Of a stretch of DNA of 64,000 nt, positions 17,586 to 26,534 are shown piece by piece; position 1 is the stretch's first letter, and every line of letters starts with the position of its first letter. The notes below the pieces were generated by a model that saw only the letters and a program-made list of their open reading frames with translations, did not search any database and had not been told where the DNA came from. Source of the stretch: Hyphomicrobiales bacterium (GTDB lineage Bacteria > Pseudomonadota > Alphaproteobacteria > Rhizobiales > NORP267); contig JAJFHA010000002.1 in NCBI GenBank assembly GCA_021775875.1, positions 166,228 to 230,227 of the forward strand, given 5' to 3'. The position numbers were made by a program, and so were the translations under genes.

Positions 17586-18221
17586 GTGCGGATTATGAGA
17601 AACAACAAGACTGATTTTTCTCGTCGAACTTTTTTGACTTTGGCTGCGGCTGGAGCCGCCTTTGTTGTGGGTGGCGACAGGCAAGCATTTGCGGCGGCGG
17701 CTGCAGTTGAGCGCGGCGAAGGCGAGGGCGGGCCTGGCGTTCAATATATGCAGCGTATCTCAGGCGACTTGTTTGCTGCGGCCCGGACCGGATCCGATTC
17801 TGCATTTTTGCGGGCGATCAACCGTCATGCCGATATCCCAAAAATAGCCGAATATTCGCTGGGTAATTATCGCAGCAATCTGGAATCCAGCCATGATGCC
17901 CGTTACCGCCGCGGCGTCGCGCGGTTTATGGCCCGGTTTTTCTCGTCTCAGGTTGAAGAATATAACGTGGAACGTGCGATTATTACCGGTGAGCGCCCAT
18001 ACGGCGAAGGTGAAACGCTTGTGAAGACAAAACTTCATCTGGTGACTGGTGCGGTTTATACGGTTGACTGGCTTTTGGCGCCAAGGGGCCGGTCGTTCAA
18101 GGTGCGTGATGTGCGGGTGGCCGGGTTCTGGCTCACCTATTTTCAGAAACGCATGTTCGAGCGCTATATAGCGTCCCATAATGGTGACGTTGCCGCGCTG
18201 ATCGCCGCGCTTAGGGTCTGA
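17586..18221 (+). CDS. MlaC/Ttg2D-like ABC transporter auxiliary protein
   Basis: A 211-residue exported protein. SRRTFLTLAAAGAAF is a twin-arginine-type signal ending near QAFAAA. The mature part has the MlaC pattern: a helical start, YSLGNYR, then ARYRRGVARFMARFFSSQV, a beta region (GERPYGEGETLVKTKLHL, VDWLLAPRGRSFKVRDVRVAGFWLTYFQKRMFERYI). MlaC shuttles phospholipids between the outer and inner membranes. No mlaDEF genes adjoin, so this is an orphan copy. The start may be GTG 17586 or ATG 17595; neither has a clear ribosome site. The stop codon lies in the first copy of a 17-bp tandem repeat. Confidence 0.75.
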   Translation: MRIMRNNKTDFSRRTFLTLAAAGAAFVVGGDRQAFAAAAAVERGEGEGGPGVQYMQRISGDLFAAARTGSDSAFLRAINRHADIPKIAEYSLGNYRSNLESSHDARYRRGVARFMARFFSSQVEEYNVERAIITGERPYGEGETLVKTKLHLVTGAVYTVDWLLAPRGRSFKVRDVRVAGFWLTYFQKRMFERYIASHNGDVAALIAALRV

Positions 18222-18271
18222 GACACCTCTGGGTCCGAGACACCTCCGGGTCTGAGATCCTCCGGGTCTGA
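18214..18271. repeat. 17-bp tandem repeat, about 3.4 copies
   Basis: Copies are GGGTCTGAGACACCTCT (18214-18230), GGGTCCGAGACACCTCC (18231-18247), GGGTCTGAGATCCTCC (18248-18263, one base shorter) and the partial GGGTCTGA (18264-18271). The stop codon of the MlaC-like gene (TGA 18219-18221) is part of copy one. The array fills the gap to the convergent ettA gene. It looks like a local slippage duplication of the gene's last codons. Confidence 0.85.
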
Positions 18272-18280
18272 TTTTTTCAG

Positions 18281-19936
18281 CTACCGCGTAAATTGCTTGT
18301 ATTTGATACGGGTCGGGACAATCGTGTTGGTCCCGAGGCGGCGCATTTTATCCTCTTCGTAGGATTCAAAATTGCCTTCAAACCATTCCACATGGCTATC
18401 GCCCTCAAAACTCAGCATATGGGTAGCCAGCCTGTCGAGGAACATGCGGTCATGGCTGATGACAATGACGCAGCCGGCGAAACTCTCCAGCGCTTCTTCG
18501 AGCGCTGCCAGGGTTTCCGTATCAAGGTCGTTGGTGGGCTCATCGAGCAGCAGGACGTTGGCACCGGATTTCAGCATTTTGGCCAGATGAACCCGGTTGC
18601 GCTGTCCACCGGACAGGCTGCCGACTTTTTGTTGCTGGTCGCCACCCCGGAAATTGAAAGCTGAGGCATAAGCCCGGCTGTTGACTTCTTTCTTGCCGAG
18701 CAGGATCAGATCGTTGCCGTCGGAAATTTCTTCCCAAACGGTTTTGTTCTGGTCGAGATCATCGCGGGACTGGTCAACGTAGCCGATTTTTACGGTCTCG
18801 CCCAAACGGATCGTGCCGCTATCGGGTTCTTCCTGACCGGTAATCATGCGGAAAAGGGTCGTTTTACCGGCACCGTTGGGACCGATAACGCCGACAATAC
18901 CGCCGGGTGGCAGCTTGAAGGACAAGTCGTCGATCAGCAACTGACCGCCAAAGCCTTTGCTCAACTTATCGACTTCGACCACCACATCGCCAAGTCGTTC
19001 GCCGGGGGGAATGGTGATCTGGGCGTTTGATGATTTCAGCCGGGCGTCATTGGCCTTGATCAGTTCGTCATAGGCCTGAATACGGGCTTTGGATTTTGTC
19101 TGCCGGGCGCGGGGAGATGATGAAATCCAGGCGCGTTCCTGCTCGATGGCACGCGACCGGGCATCGTCTTCGCTGGCTTCCTGCTTGAGGCGTTTGGCCT
19201 TCTTTTCCAGATAGGCCGTATAATTGCCTTCATAGGGAATGCCGTGGCCACGGTCGAGTTCGAGAATCCAGCCGGTCACATTATCGAGAAAATAGCGGTC
19301 ATGGGTGACGATCAGGATCGCACCGGGATAGTCGCGCAGATGGCCTTCCAGCCATGCAGTCGTCTCGGCGTCCAGATGGTTGGTCGGCTCATCGAGCAAC
19401 AACAATTCCGGCTGTTCCAATAGCAAACGGCACAGGGCCACCCGGCGGCGCTCGCCGCCTGATAATTTCTCAACGCTCGAATCCCCCGGAGGGCAGCCAA
19501 GCGTATCCATTGCCTGCTCGACCTTGCTGTCCAGATCCCAGAGATTTTCGGCGTCGATAATATCCTGAAACTTGGCGGCTTTTTCCGCGTTTTCCTCGGA
19601 ATAATCCATCATCAACTGGTTATATTGGTCAAGAATGGCTTGCTTCTCCGCAACCCCTTCCATGACATTGCCGAGCACATCCTTGTCCGGATCAAGGGTT
19701 GGTTCCTGGGGCAGGTAACCGGCCTTCGCGCCTTTGGCGAGCCAGGCTTCGCCGGTGAAATCCTTGTCGAGACCGGCCATGATTTTCAGCAACGTAGATT
19801 TACCAGCCCCGTTCGGCCCAAGCACGCCGATCTTGGCGTCGGGGTAGAAAGAAAGGTGGACCCCTTCGAGAACTTTTTTCCCGCCCGTATGGGACTTGGA
19901 CATGTCGTGCATGTGATAAATATATTGACGCGCCAT
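18281..19936 (-). CDS. ettA: Energy-dependent translational throttle protein EttA (ABC-F)
   Basis: A 551-residue soluble protein with two ATP-binding cassettes and no membrane segments. It starts MARQYIYHMHDMSK, the EttA signature, and has two Walker A loops (GPNGAGKST near 38, GPNGAGKTT near 350), two LSGG signatures and two DEPTNHLD/DEPTNDLD Walker B motifs. The linker contains the charged arm (YLEKKAKRLKQE, SSPRARQTKSKAR) that reaches the P-site tRNA. EttA gates the first peptide bond by ATP/ADP level. The ATG at 19936 was preferred to an 11-codon longer frame because MARQYIY is the conserved N-terminus. Confidence 0.94.
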   Translation of the reverse strand: MARQYIYHMHDMSKSHTGGKKVLEGVHLSFYPDAKIGVLGPNGAGKSTLLKIMAGLDKDFTGEAWLAKGAKAGYLPQEPTLDPDKDVLGNVMEGVAEKQAILDQYNQLMMDYSEENAEKAAKFQDIIDAENLWDLDSKVEQAMDTLGCPPGDSSVEKLSGGERRRVALCRLLLEQPELLLLDEPTNHLDAETTAWLEGHLRDYPGAILIVTHDRYFLDNVTGWILELDRGHGIPYEGNYTAYLEKKAKRLKQEASEDDARSRAIEQERAWISSSPRARQTKSKARIQAYDELIKANDARLKSSNAQITIPPGERLGDVVVEVDKLSKGFGGQLLIDDLSFKLPPGGIVGVIGPNGAGKTTLFRMITGQEEPDSGTIRLGETVKIGYVDQSRDDLDQNKTVWEEISDGNDLILLGKKEVNSRAYASAFNFRGGDQQQKVGSLSGGQRNRVHLAKMLKSGANVLLLDEPTNDLDTETLAALEEALESFAGCVIVISHDRMFLDRLATHMLSFEGDSHVEWFEGNFESYEEDKMRRLGTNTIVPTRIKYKQFTR

Positions 19937-20046
19937 AGATGTGATCCAGAATGAAATGAGTTGCGCCACTTCTAGCTGACCCTATGGGCGCGTCAATGGT
20001 TTCTTGGGGTTTGTTGGATGCAGATTTGAAATAGAGGGGACGTGCC

Positions 20047-21051
20047 GTGAAAAATGTTCATATGAGCCTTGAAGGTGGGCATACATTGGCGCTGGAATGT
20101 CTGCTTGCCAATGGGTGCGATGATCTCAACGCGACCGCAATCGCTGACCGGATGATCCAGGCGGAAGGGGATTTGTGTCATTCACACGGGCTGTTCCGGT
20201 TGCCCTGGTATGCTTCGGGGGTGAAATCCGGGCGGGCGAACGGCAAAGCGCGACCGAAGGTTGAGCAATTGGCACCGGCCGTTATCCGGGTGGATGGCGA
20301 TGGCGGGTTCGCGCCGCTTGGCCAGGAGGTGGGGCATCAGCCGCTGGTGGATTGTGCTCGGAAAAACGGTATCGCGGCGCTTGCCTTCGTCAATATGTTT
20401 CATATCGCAGCGATGTGGCCGGAAGTTGAAAAGCTGGCAATGGATGGCCTATGTGCGCTCGCTTGCACGGCGTCCTACCCTTATGTGGCACCGGCAGGGG
20501 GCATCAAGGCGCTTTACGGGACCAACCCGATCGGGTTTGCCTGGCCACGCCCGGACGGACCGCCTCTGGTATTTGATCAAGCGTCTTCTTCGATGGCGCG
20601 GGGCGAAATCCAGATCGCGGCGCGGGATGGTCATGACGTGCCCGAGACCGCTGGCATCGGGCCTGATGGTGAGGCCACGACCGACCCCAATGTGGTGCTT
20701 GCGGGCGCACAACTCGGGTTTGGTGGCTATAAGGGCGCGTCGCTAGCGATGATGGTGGAATTGCTTGCGGGGCCCCTGATCGGAGAATTTTTAAGCGTTG
20801 AAGCTTTGGAAGATGATGGCGGGGCGGGTGGTCCGCCCAAGGGTGGCGAATTGATGCTGGCGCTTGATCCGACGAGATTTGGCGATGCGGACGGGTTTCT
20901 GGCGCGGGGCGAAAAGCTATTTACGGAAATTCTGGCGCAGGACGGAACCCGGTTGCCGGGGGCGCGGCGGTTCGTGCATCGAGAAAAGACCGGTGCGTCC
21001 GGGTTTGAAATTCCAGAGAGTTTGCACGAGACGATTTTGGGTTTGATGTAA
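20047..21051 (+). CDS. Ldh family NAD(P)-dependent oxidoreductase (malate/lactate/ureidoglycolate dehydrogenase-like)
   Basis: A 334-residue member of the Ldh_2 superfamily, which is unrelated to classical Rossmann lactate dehydrogenases. Marks are DLCHSHGLFRLPWY with the catalytic histidine near residue 47, YGTNPIGFAWPRPDGPPLVFDQASS, and GGYKGASLAMMVELLAGPLIG. Substrates in the family include malate, sulfolactate, 2,3-diketogulonate and delta1-piperideine-2-carboxylate; I cannot choose. The start is GTG 20047, with GAGGGGA eight bases upstream; an ATG five codons later lacks such a site. It is monocistronic. Confidence 0.83.
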   Translation: MKNVHMSLEGGHTLALECLLANGCDDLNATAIADRMIQAEGDLCHSHGLFRLPWYASGVKSGRANGKARPKVEQLAPAVIRVDGDGGFAPLGQEVGHQPLVDCARKNGIAALAFVNMFHIAAMWPEVEKLAMDGLCALACTASYPYVAPAGGIKALYGTNPIGFAWPRPDGPPLVFDQASSSMARGEIQIAARDGHDVPETAGIGPDGEATTDPNVVLAGAQLGFGGYKGASLAMMVELLAGPLIGEFLSVEALEDDGGAGGPPKGGELMLALDPTRFGDADGFLARGEKLFTEILAQDGTRLPGARRFVHREKTGASGFEIPESLHETILGLM

Positions 21052-21183
21052 CGGTATTTGACGCCGGGTCGCGGAAAGTTTAACTCCGGACTATTGACTT
21101 TGCCGGGTGTAACAAGTTTGGCTGGGTACAGGATTTTAAGTTAAAGAGCCGCCAGATTTTGCGGACAGAATGGAGATTTCCAG

Positions 21184-22314
21184 ATGAATATTCAGCAATC
21201 GGTCCAGGACCGTTACGCCGAAGGTGCGCAGGAACGCGAAGCCGCATTATGTTGCCCGGTCAATTACGATCCGCGCTTTCTCAAGGTAATCCCGGAAGAA
21301 GTGCTTGAACGCGACTATGGTTGTGGCGACCCATCAACCTATGTGCGCGAAGGCGATGTTGTTCTTGATCTTGGGTCGGGTGGCGGCAAGATTTGTTTTA
21401 TTGCGTCCCAGGTTGTTGGTGAAAAGGGCCGCGTGATCGGTGTCGATATGACACCGGATATGCTCGATCTGGCAAGGCGCAGTGCGCCGCTGGTTGCAGA
21501 GAAAACCGGGTTTAACAATGTGGAATTCAAGCGCGGGCATATCGAAGATCTGAAAACTGATCTTGATCTGGTCGATGCCTATCTTGCGGACAATGCTGTT
21601 AAATCAGTCGAAGATTTGGAACTGATGCAACACAAAATCGAAAAGCTTCAGGCTGATCAGCCAATGATTGCTGATAATTCAGTTGATGTGATCGTCTCTA
21701 ACTGTGTGCTTAACCTTGTCGCCGATGTGCGAAAGGACAAATTATTTGCCGAGATGTTCCGGGTGTTGAAAGTTGGTGGCCGGATCGCGATTTCCGATAT
21801 CGTCTCAGACGAAGCTTCACCGCAACATCTGAAAGATGATGAAAAACTCTGGAGCGGATGTATTTCCGGAGCGTTGACCGAAACAGGCTTTCTTGAAGCG
21901 CTGGAGGATGCCGGGTTTCACGGTATCACAATTGACAAATATGAAGATGAACCCTGGCAGATCGTCGAAGGCATCGAATTTCGCTCGGTAACGGTTCTCG
22001 CCTGGAAGGGTGATCAGGGTGCTGATATCGAGAAAAATCAGGCGGTTATTTACCCGGGCCCATGGAAACAGGTTGAGGATGATGATGGCCAGATATTTTA
22101 TCGCGGCGAACGCATGGCGGTTTCAGAGCGCAACTTCAATATCCTGACCTCGGAACCCTATTCGGAGCAGATGGTTGCAGTTCCATCTGCAACACCGGTT
22201 GAAACAGAAGAAGATTATAATCTTGGGAATGGGGAAATTCGTCATCCGGCAGAGACCAAACAGGGTAAGGCGAAAATTACCAGTGATCCGGATCAAGGCG
22301 GGTCTTGCTGCTGA
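21184..22314 (+). CDS. ArsM-like class I methyltransferase (arsenite methyltransferase family)
   Basis: A 376-residue protein. The SAM motif is VVLDLGSGGGKICFIA near residue 58, then GVDMTPDMLDLAR. Cysteines lie where arsenite methyltransferases have them: CCPV near 19, YGCGDP near 42, SNCVLNL near 173 and GCISGAL near 223. The protein ends in GGSCC, a thiol tail also seen in ArsM proteins. ArsM methylates As(III) to volatile or organic forms. There is no arsR, arsB, arsC or radical-SAM arsS gene beside it, so the arsenic role is family inference; another soft-metal or selenium substrate is possible. A GGAG site precedes the ATG. Confidence 0.65.
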   Translation: MNIQQSVQDRYAEGAQEREAALCCPVNYDPRFLKVIPEEVLERDYGCGDPSTYVREGDVVLDLGSGGGKICFIASQVVGEKGRVIGVDMTPDMLDLARRSAPLVAEKTGFNNVEFKRGHIEDLKTDLDLVDAYLADNAVKSVEDLELMQHKIEKLQADQPMIADNSVDVIVSNCVLNLVADVRKDKLFAEMFRVLKVGGRIAISDIVSDEASPQHLKDDEKLWSGCISGALTETGFLEALEDAGFHGITIDKYEDEPWQIVEGIEFRSVTVLAWKGDQGADIEKNQAVIYPGPWKQVEDDDGQIFYRGERMAVSERNFNILTSEPYSEQMVAVPSATPVETEEDYNLGNGEIRHPAETKQGKAKITSDPDQGGSCC

Positions 22315-22335
22315 GACCCTATCGAAGGGCGTTTT

Positions 22336-22737
22336 CTACCAGGTTCGGCGGGGACCGGTATCAATATGGTAATGGCCGCTTTGATAATGTTTGTACCCGC
22401 CAACGGCGCTTTGTGATTTGAGAAATGCCACAACTTCCGAGGAATTCCCGCTGACCGCGAAATCCACCGCCTGACAGCGTCGATGGTAGGAATGACGGGC
22501 GCCACCGACGCGCCGGTTTTCCAGATACCAGCGATGGGTTGAATTGACCGTTACGGTCCCAAAGCGCCGCGCGGTCCGGTACAGAACTATTCTCAAACTT
22601 GGCGGAACGCACCAGCTGGTATCGTTGTAATTGACGGTTGCCGGTAACAATGAAGACAGGCTCGACGAGCTGCTACAAGCGCCAAGCAGAGACGCTACGA
22701 CAATGATTACCGCTCCTGCTTTTGCTGTGCCAAACAT
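22336..22737 (-). CDS. Lipoprotein with peptidase M15-like (YcbK/DUF882-type) domain
   Basis: A 133-residue protein with a lipoprotein signal (VVASLLGAC, lipobox cysteine near residue 21) followed by a serine-rich linker. The globular part has the M15A pattern: VNSTHRWYLENRRVGGARHSYHRRCQAVDF with zinc-binding histidine and aspartate, and a distal GHYHIDTG supplying the last histidine. Such enzymes trim peptidoglycan peptides in the periplasm. GGGAGG lies before the ATG. It converges with the ArsM-like gene, 21 bases apart. Catalysis is inferred from the ligands alone. Confidence 0.72.
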   Translation of the reverse strand: MFGTAKAGAVIIVVASLLGACSSSSSLSSLLPATVNYNDTSWCVPPSLRIVLYRTARRFGTVTVNSTHRWYLENRRVGGARHSYHRRCQAVDFAVSGNSSEVVAFLKSQSAVGGYKHYQSGHYHIDTGPRRTW

Positions 22738-22853
22738 TGTTTCCTCCCGTAAACCAAATAAATCCCGCCTGTATAATGAGAGAGAACGATTAAAATTGTC
22801 GTGAGAAACATGGTTAAGACAGGCCGGGATTTGTGGGCCTGAAATGGTGCAGA

Positions 22854-24239
22854 TCAGTTCAGCAAACTTTGATAGACAGCATTGCGCGTAAGAGCTTGAT
22901 GGCCTGCGCGAATAACCAAATCGACCTGATTAGTTGGCAAACTGAACCGGGTCTCCACCTGCTCAAAAGCGTTTTGGGTTGCTGGGTCAAGAGCTTCAAC
23001 GCCGACTTCTGTGACACGAATTTTCAAATCACGGCAATTCCAACCGGTCAAATTTCCACGCAGTTCCCGAACCTGCGATCTTGGGAGACGGCAACGATAA
23101 TTGATAAGTACCTCCTGCCATTTCAACATGGAGAGACGCAGGGCATCAAGAGAGTTTCTCTCGCCTGAAGCCAGAAACGTGTCCGTTACAGCTTCGAGAA
23201 GCTCTTTGCCAGTTGGTCCCTCGACCGTATTGACCCAATCGCCTCTAGGACCCTGTCCGGCGTTAACAACGAATATTGCCAATTCACGAATGCGAACCGC
23301 ATTTTCTTCGGTCATCGGGCGGAACGGAGTGTTAGCGCTTGCTCGCGCCAGAAGAAAACCCTGGAGGCCGAGATTGTCGGTGATGCCGCCATCGAGAAGC
23401 TTGATATATTGAATATCTCCGCTTCTGTATCGGGAAAGGGAAGTGGCAAACGACCGTTGGATTGCGGAGGTATCTGGATCGGAACTTGAAGCAGTGACCC
23501 ATGGCGGCATGGGAGCGCTACAATTTTGCGCGTAAGTTTGGATTACAACGGGTGCAAATGCTACCGGAACCGCCGCCGAAGCGGCTACTGCTGACGCCAA
23601 TGGGTAAGCATTCAGATCGCTGCAAAAAGCGTTGAATGTCATTGGAATGAAAATAAAAGGGCTTTGGTTGAAAATGTCTGAGGCATTTATGAAGATGCGT
23701 GGACGTCCCGGCCGGTTCAATTGTTCAAAGGTTGCACCATGAAACAGATTTTCATCCAACCATTTTGGAAACCCTCTTGAATCGTTGACGCCGCCCTCCA
23801 GAATTCTGAACAGGTTTTGTGGATTGACGGATGTGCGCAAATTGGCTTCGGCATTCTGGATCAAAAACCGTTCGCGGAAATCTGCCAGCGCATTTTCGCC
23901 GTGCAACCCGAAATAGGCGGCGGTCACTGACCCACCTGATACGCCGGATACAAACCGGACTTGTTGCAACAGATTTGATTGCTGACCTCTGACAACAAAC
24001 GGTGTTTCAGCAAGTTGTTCCATTACGCCGTGGGCGAAGGCAGCAGCTCGGGTGCCGCCACCGGAAAAACTCAGGCCAATCATCACATCACCGGTTTGCA
24101 GTCCTTCACCAACAGGCGCCGGGCGCGATACCGGGATTGAGCTGGCCAGCGGAATATTTACCGGGTCGTTGATGATGGTTGTCGCGCAACTTGTCAGCAC
24201 CAGAAACAAAAGACCGGATATGATTTGTTGAATACGCAT
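22854..24239 (-). CDS. Patatin-like phospholipase family lipoprotein
   Basis: A 461-residue protein with a lipobox signal (LLFLVLTSC, cysteine near residue 18). The patatin domain has the oxyanion loop SFSGGGTRAAAFAHGVM, the nucleophile elbow SGVSGGS (GxSxG) and the catalytic aspartate in DGGITDNLGLQG. It should hydrolyse acyl esters at the envelope. The start was set at ATG 24239 (MRIQQII) because it opens the signal peptide; TTG 24257 and GTG 24242 lie upstream in frame but have no ribosome site. It stands 50 bases from the DehI-like gene on the same strand. Confidence 0.85.
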   Translation of the reverse strand: MRIQQIISGLLFLVLTSCATTIINDPVNIPLASSIPVSRPAPVGEGLQTGDVMIGLSFSGGGTRAAAFAHGVMEQLAETPFVVRGQQSNLLQQVRFVSGVSGGSVTAAYFGLHGENALADFRERFLIQNAEANLRTSVNPQNLFRILEGGVNDSRGFPKWLDENLFHGATFEQLNRPGRPRIFINASDIFNQSPFIFIPMTFNAFCSDLNAYPLASAVAASAAVPVAFAPVVIQTYAQNCSAPMPPWVTASSSDPDTSAIQRSFATSLSRYRSGDIQYIKLLDGGITDNLGLQGFLLARASANTPFRPMTEENAVRIRELAIFVVNAGQGPRGDWVNTVEGPTGKELLEAVTDTFLASGERNSLDALRLSMLKWQEVLINYRCRLPRSQVRELRGNLTGWNCRDLKIRVTEVGVEALDPATQNAFEQVETRFSLPTNQVDLVIRAGHQALTRNAVYQSLLN

Positions 24240-24289
24240 CACTTTTAAAAAGACCAATGGGCTACTTGGGCGGTCAAACAGATGATGAT

Positions 24290-25162
24290 TTATCCCTCAA
24301 ATTGTGCGCGGAAAAAGGCGACATTGACCAAAAGTCCGGGGATTAGCCATGTAAAGAATCTGGTTAGCGCCAACAGGCCTTCCGGGTCACCATCTTTTTC
24401 CGCTGCTTCAAGCAGTTTAGCGCTTGTCAGCCCGGTAGGGTTTGGCAGGTCTGCAACTGCGTTGAAAATCTGATTGTGCATATTGTGCGCGATTTTTTCA
24501 TGCGCAGGCGTTGTAGCGTGCGGCCGAAGGTCGCTCCATGCCATTTGGAAGTAGGATGGCCATCGGGCGAGGGCGCGATAATCGGAATTTATGAAAGGAA
24601 GACCAAGGGTCTTCATGACGTCGCCGTATAATTCCCGCTGATCATTCATGGCGTGGTGAGGTTCGACCATTACAAAAGGTACTGAGACGTTGGGCGCATG
24701 GGTTTCGGCAAACGGTGTCACTTTGGGTGCCGTACCGAGTGACCCGCCTTCAAGCAGATGGCGGGCGGCGAAAGCTGCCGGCACCTGGATAAAATTTCCG
24801 TGCGAAAAAATCTCGATTGTCTGACGGATTTCGTCCAGCTCGCGGTCGGAATAACCTATTTCCCGCAGACGGCCTGTGATTGGCGGAGGGGCGAAATCCG
24901 TGACCGCATCTTCTACCGATTGCCGGAGTGCCAATACAGTTTCAACATATTCGCGGCTTTCAGATAATTCAGCCAAGCTCTCCTGCCAGAGATCGAAGAA
25001 ATGGCGGTGGCGCGCAAAGGCAAGCGCGAAAACCCCAACCCAGGGTATCTGGAAAGTGGTTTTGTAGCGCTCATAGGCGCCAGACAATGTGCCGTCAGCC
25101 AGATATTCCCAAATTGGTTCAATTCGGGGTGTTTCAGTTGGTTTTATACGTTCCGGGATCAT
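24290..25162 (-). CDS. DehI-family (halocarboxylic acid dehalogenase-like) protein
   Basis: A 290-residue, mostly helical protein. The segment PFINSDYRALARWPSYFQMAWSDL resembles the conserved part of DL-2-haloacid dehalogenase DehI, where an Asn and an Asp next to this stretch form the active site. The tandem-repeat arrangement (two related helical halves; compare VPAAFAARHLLEGG with the C-terminal half) is also DehI-like. Real dehalogenation would be unusual next to a lipase lipoprotein and copper chaperones, so the family name is safer than the activity. The N-terminus MIPERIKPTETPRIEPI is short. No haloacid transporter is nearby. Confidence 0.55.
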   Translation of the reverse strand: MIPERIKPTETPRIEPIWEYLADGTLSGAYERYKTTFQIPWVGVFALAFARHRHFFDLWQESLAELSESREYVETVLALRQSVEDAVTDFAPPPITGRLREIGYSDRELDEIRQTIEIFSHGNFIQVPAAFAARHLLEGGSLGTAPKVTPFAETHAPNVSVPFVMVEPHHAMNDQRELYGDVMKTLGLPFINSDYRALARWPSYFQMAWSDLRPHATTPAHEKIAHNMHNQIFNAVADLPNPTGLTSAKLLEAAEKDGDPEGLLALTRFFTWLIPGLLVNVAFFRAQFEG

Positions 25163-25265
25163 GGGCCTGCCCTGCTGTTTGTGTGGGACAATATCATGGC
25201 ATCCGGCAATGTGGGGTCACAAGCTTGTGTGACGCTCAAACATGGTAAACGTGCTCAGTTAGCTG

Positions 25266-25874
25266 CTAGTTTGCGAGGGCGCGCAGGGCTTCAGTCAGGT
25301 TTTCATTGGGGCTGTTCAGATTGGCGGTTCTAAAAAAATCTCCGTCCCGTTTAAACAGATAAATCCACGATGTGTGGTCCATATCGTAATCCGGCCCGTC
25401 GTTGGTTCTGCGGAAATAGACGCCAAGTCCGCTAGCAAAGGCGCTGACTTCTTCCGGGCTTCCCGTCAAACCTTCGATATGTGGGTCGAACGACGTCATA
25501 TATTGTGACAGAAGCTCAACCGTATCACGCTCCGGATCAATGGTGACAAAGGCAAAATTAATGTCGTCAGCGGTTGCTCCCAATTCAGCGGCCACAATGC
25601 TGATATCATTGAGGGTGGTTGGGCAAATTTCGGGGCAATGGGTGTAACCAAAAAAGATTGCGCTGGGCCGCCCGGCAAAATGTTCCGCGGTCACGTTTTC
25701 ACCCCGGTGGTTCACAAGAGTGAATTGCTGGTTCTGCAAGGCTAACCTTGAAAGTTCCGGTTTTGCCCAAAAGGTAATGTAAAGCGTAAACCCGATGGCA
25801 AAAACGGCGATGGCAAAAATCGCCGCAGTTAACAGCGATATCCATAATTTCGGCGCGGCTGATTGATCAGTCAT
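25266..25874 (-). CDS. SCO1/SenC family copper protein
   Basis: A 202-residue membrane-anchored thioredoxin-fold protein. One N-terminal helix (ISLLTAAIFAIAVFAIGFTLYI) anchors it in the inner membrane with the domain in the periplasm. The copper site is GYTHCPEICPTTL (CxxxC), with the distal histidine in DMDHTSWIYL. Sco proteins deliver copper to the CuA or CuB site of cytochrome oxidases. It overlaps the PCu(A)C gene by 8 bases, so the two copper carriers are made together. An FNR-type site lies about 90 bases upstream of the first small gene of this set. Confidence 0.92.
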   Translation of the reverse strand: MTDQSAAPKLWISLLTAAIFAIAVFAIGFTLYITFWAKPELSRLALQNQQFTLVNHRGENVTAEHFAGRPSAIFFGYTHCPEICPTTLNDISIVAAELGATADDINFAFVTIDPERDTVELLSQYMTSFDPHIEGLTGSPEEVSAFASGLGVYFRRTNDGPDYDMDHTSWIYLFKRDGDFFRTANLNSPNENLTEALRALAN

Positions 25875-26415
25875 CAGTGGTTTGCTCGTGATTTTCGTCG
25901 TGCTGCATCTGCTCCATATTGTGACCCTGTTCGTGGTTCATGGTCGGGCTATGGGCTGCATCATGATTGGCGCGGGCATGATGGCCGACAAAAAATGGTG
26001 TCGTGATTGTACCTGCATGTTCGAAAATCAGGGTAACTTCAATATCAGAATGTGCCTCGTAAGGTTCTCTCACGCCGACAATCATCAGGTGATACCCACC
26101 TGGTGCCAGGCTCATTGTTTCACCGGGCGGAATTTCGATCCCTTCAAGATGGCGCATCCGCATGACGCCGTTATCATCGGTCGTCATTTGGTGAAGCATG
26201 GCTGACATCGCGCCGCTCGCTTCGGCCCCGATCAGGCGGTCGGCGACCGCTCCGTGATTGGTTATATCGAGATACCCGGCCGCCACTTCGGCACCATGGG
26301 GCATTTCGCGAATCCATGCATTCCCAATCATTATGTCGCTGGCCAGCGATGGCGTGGCCGGGAGCAGAAAGAGCGAGACGCAAAAAATACGAAGGACTTG
26401 AATGCAGGTTTTCAT
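25867..26415 (-). CDS. Copper chaperone PCu(A)C
   Basis: A 182-residue periplasmic protein with a Sec signal (VLRIFCVSLFLLPATPSLA). The domain has the PCu(A)C copper motif H(M)x10Mx21HxM in recognisable form: AMLHQMTTDDNGVMRMRHLEGI, and later PGGYHLMIVG. It ends in a His/Met-rich tail (HHARANHDAAHSPTMNHEQGHNMEQMQHD) that could bind further copper. It passes copper to Sco or directly to oxidase subunit II. The ATG at 26415 begins the signal peptide; the 46 extra upstream residues of the open frame have no family support. Confidence 0.9.
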   Translation of the reverse strand: MKTCIQVLRIFCVSLFLLPATPSLASDIMIGNAWIREMPHGAEVAAGYLDITNHGAVADRLIGAEASGAMSAMLHQMTTDDNGVMRMRHLEGIEIPPGETMSLAPGGYHLMIVGVREPYEAHSDIEVTLIFEHAGTITTPFFVGHHARANHDAAHSPTMNHEQGHNMEQMQHDENHEQTTDD

Positions 26416-26534
26416 TTTTTCATTTTCCACAATTTTGAAAACTGTTGGGGCGAACCTAACGCTGTGGATCGCTAACGGTACCTGCCAATTTGTCACAGGC
26501 GAAATTTGGGGGCGATGCGAAAACAAATGACGGG

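Noticed and set aside
18214..18271. Possible CRISPR array
   Set aside because: The copies are contiguous with no spacers and are only 17 bases long; it is a simple tandem repeat.
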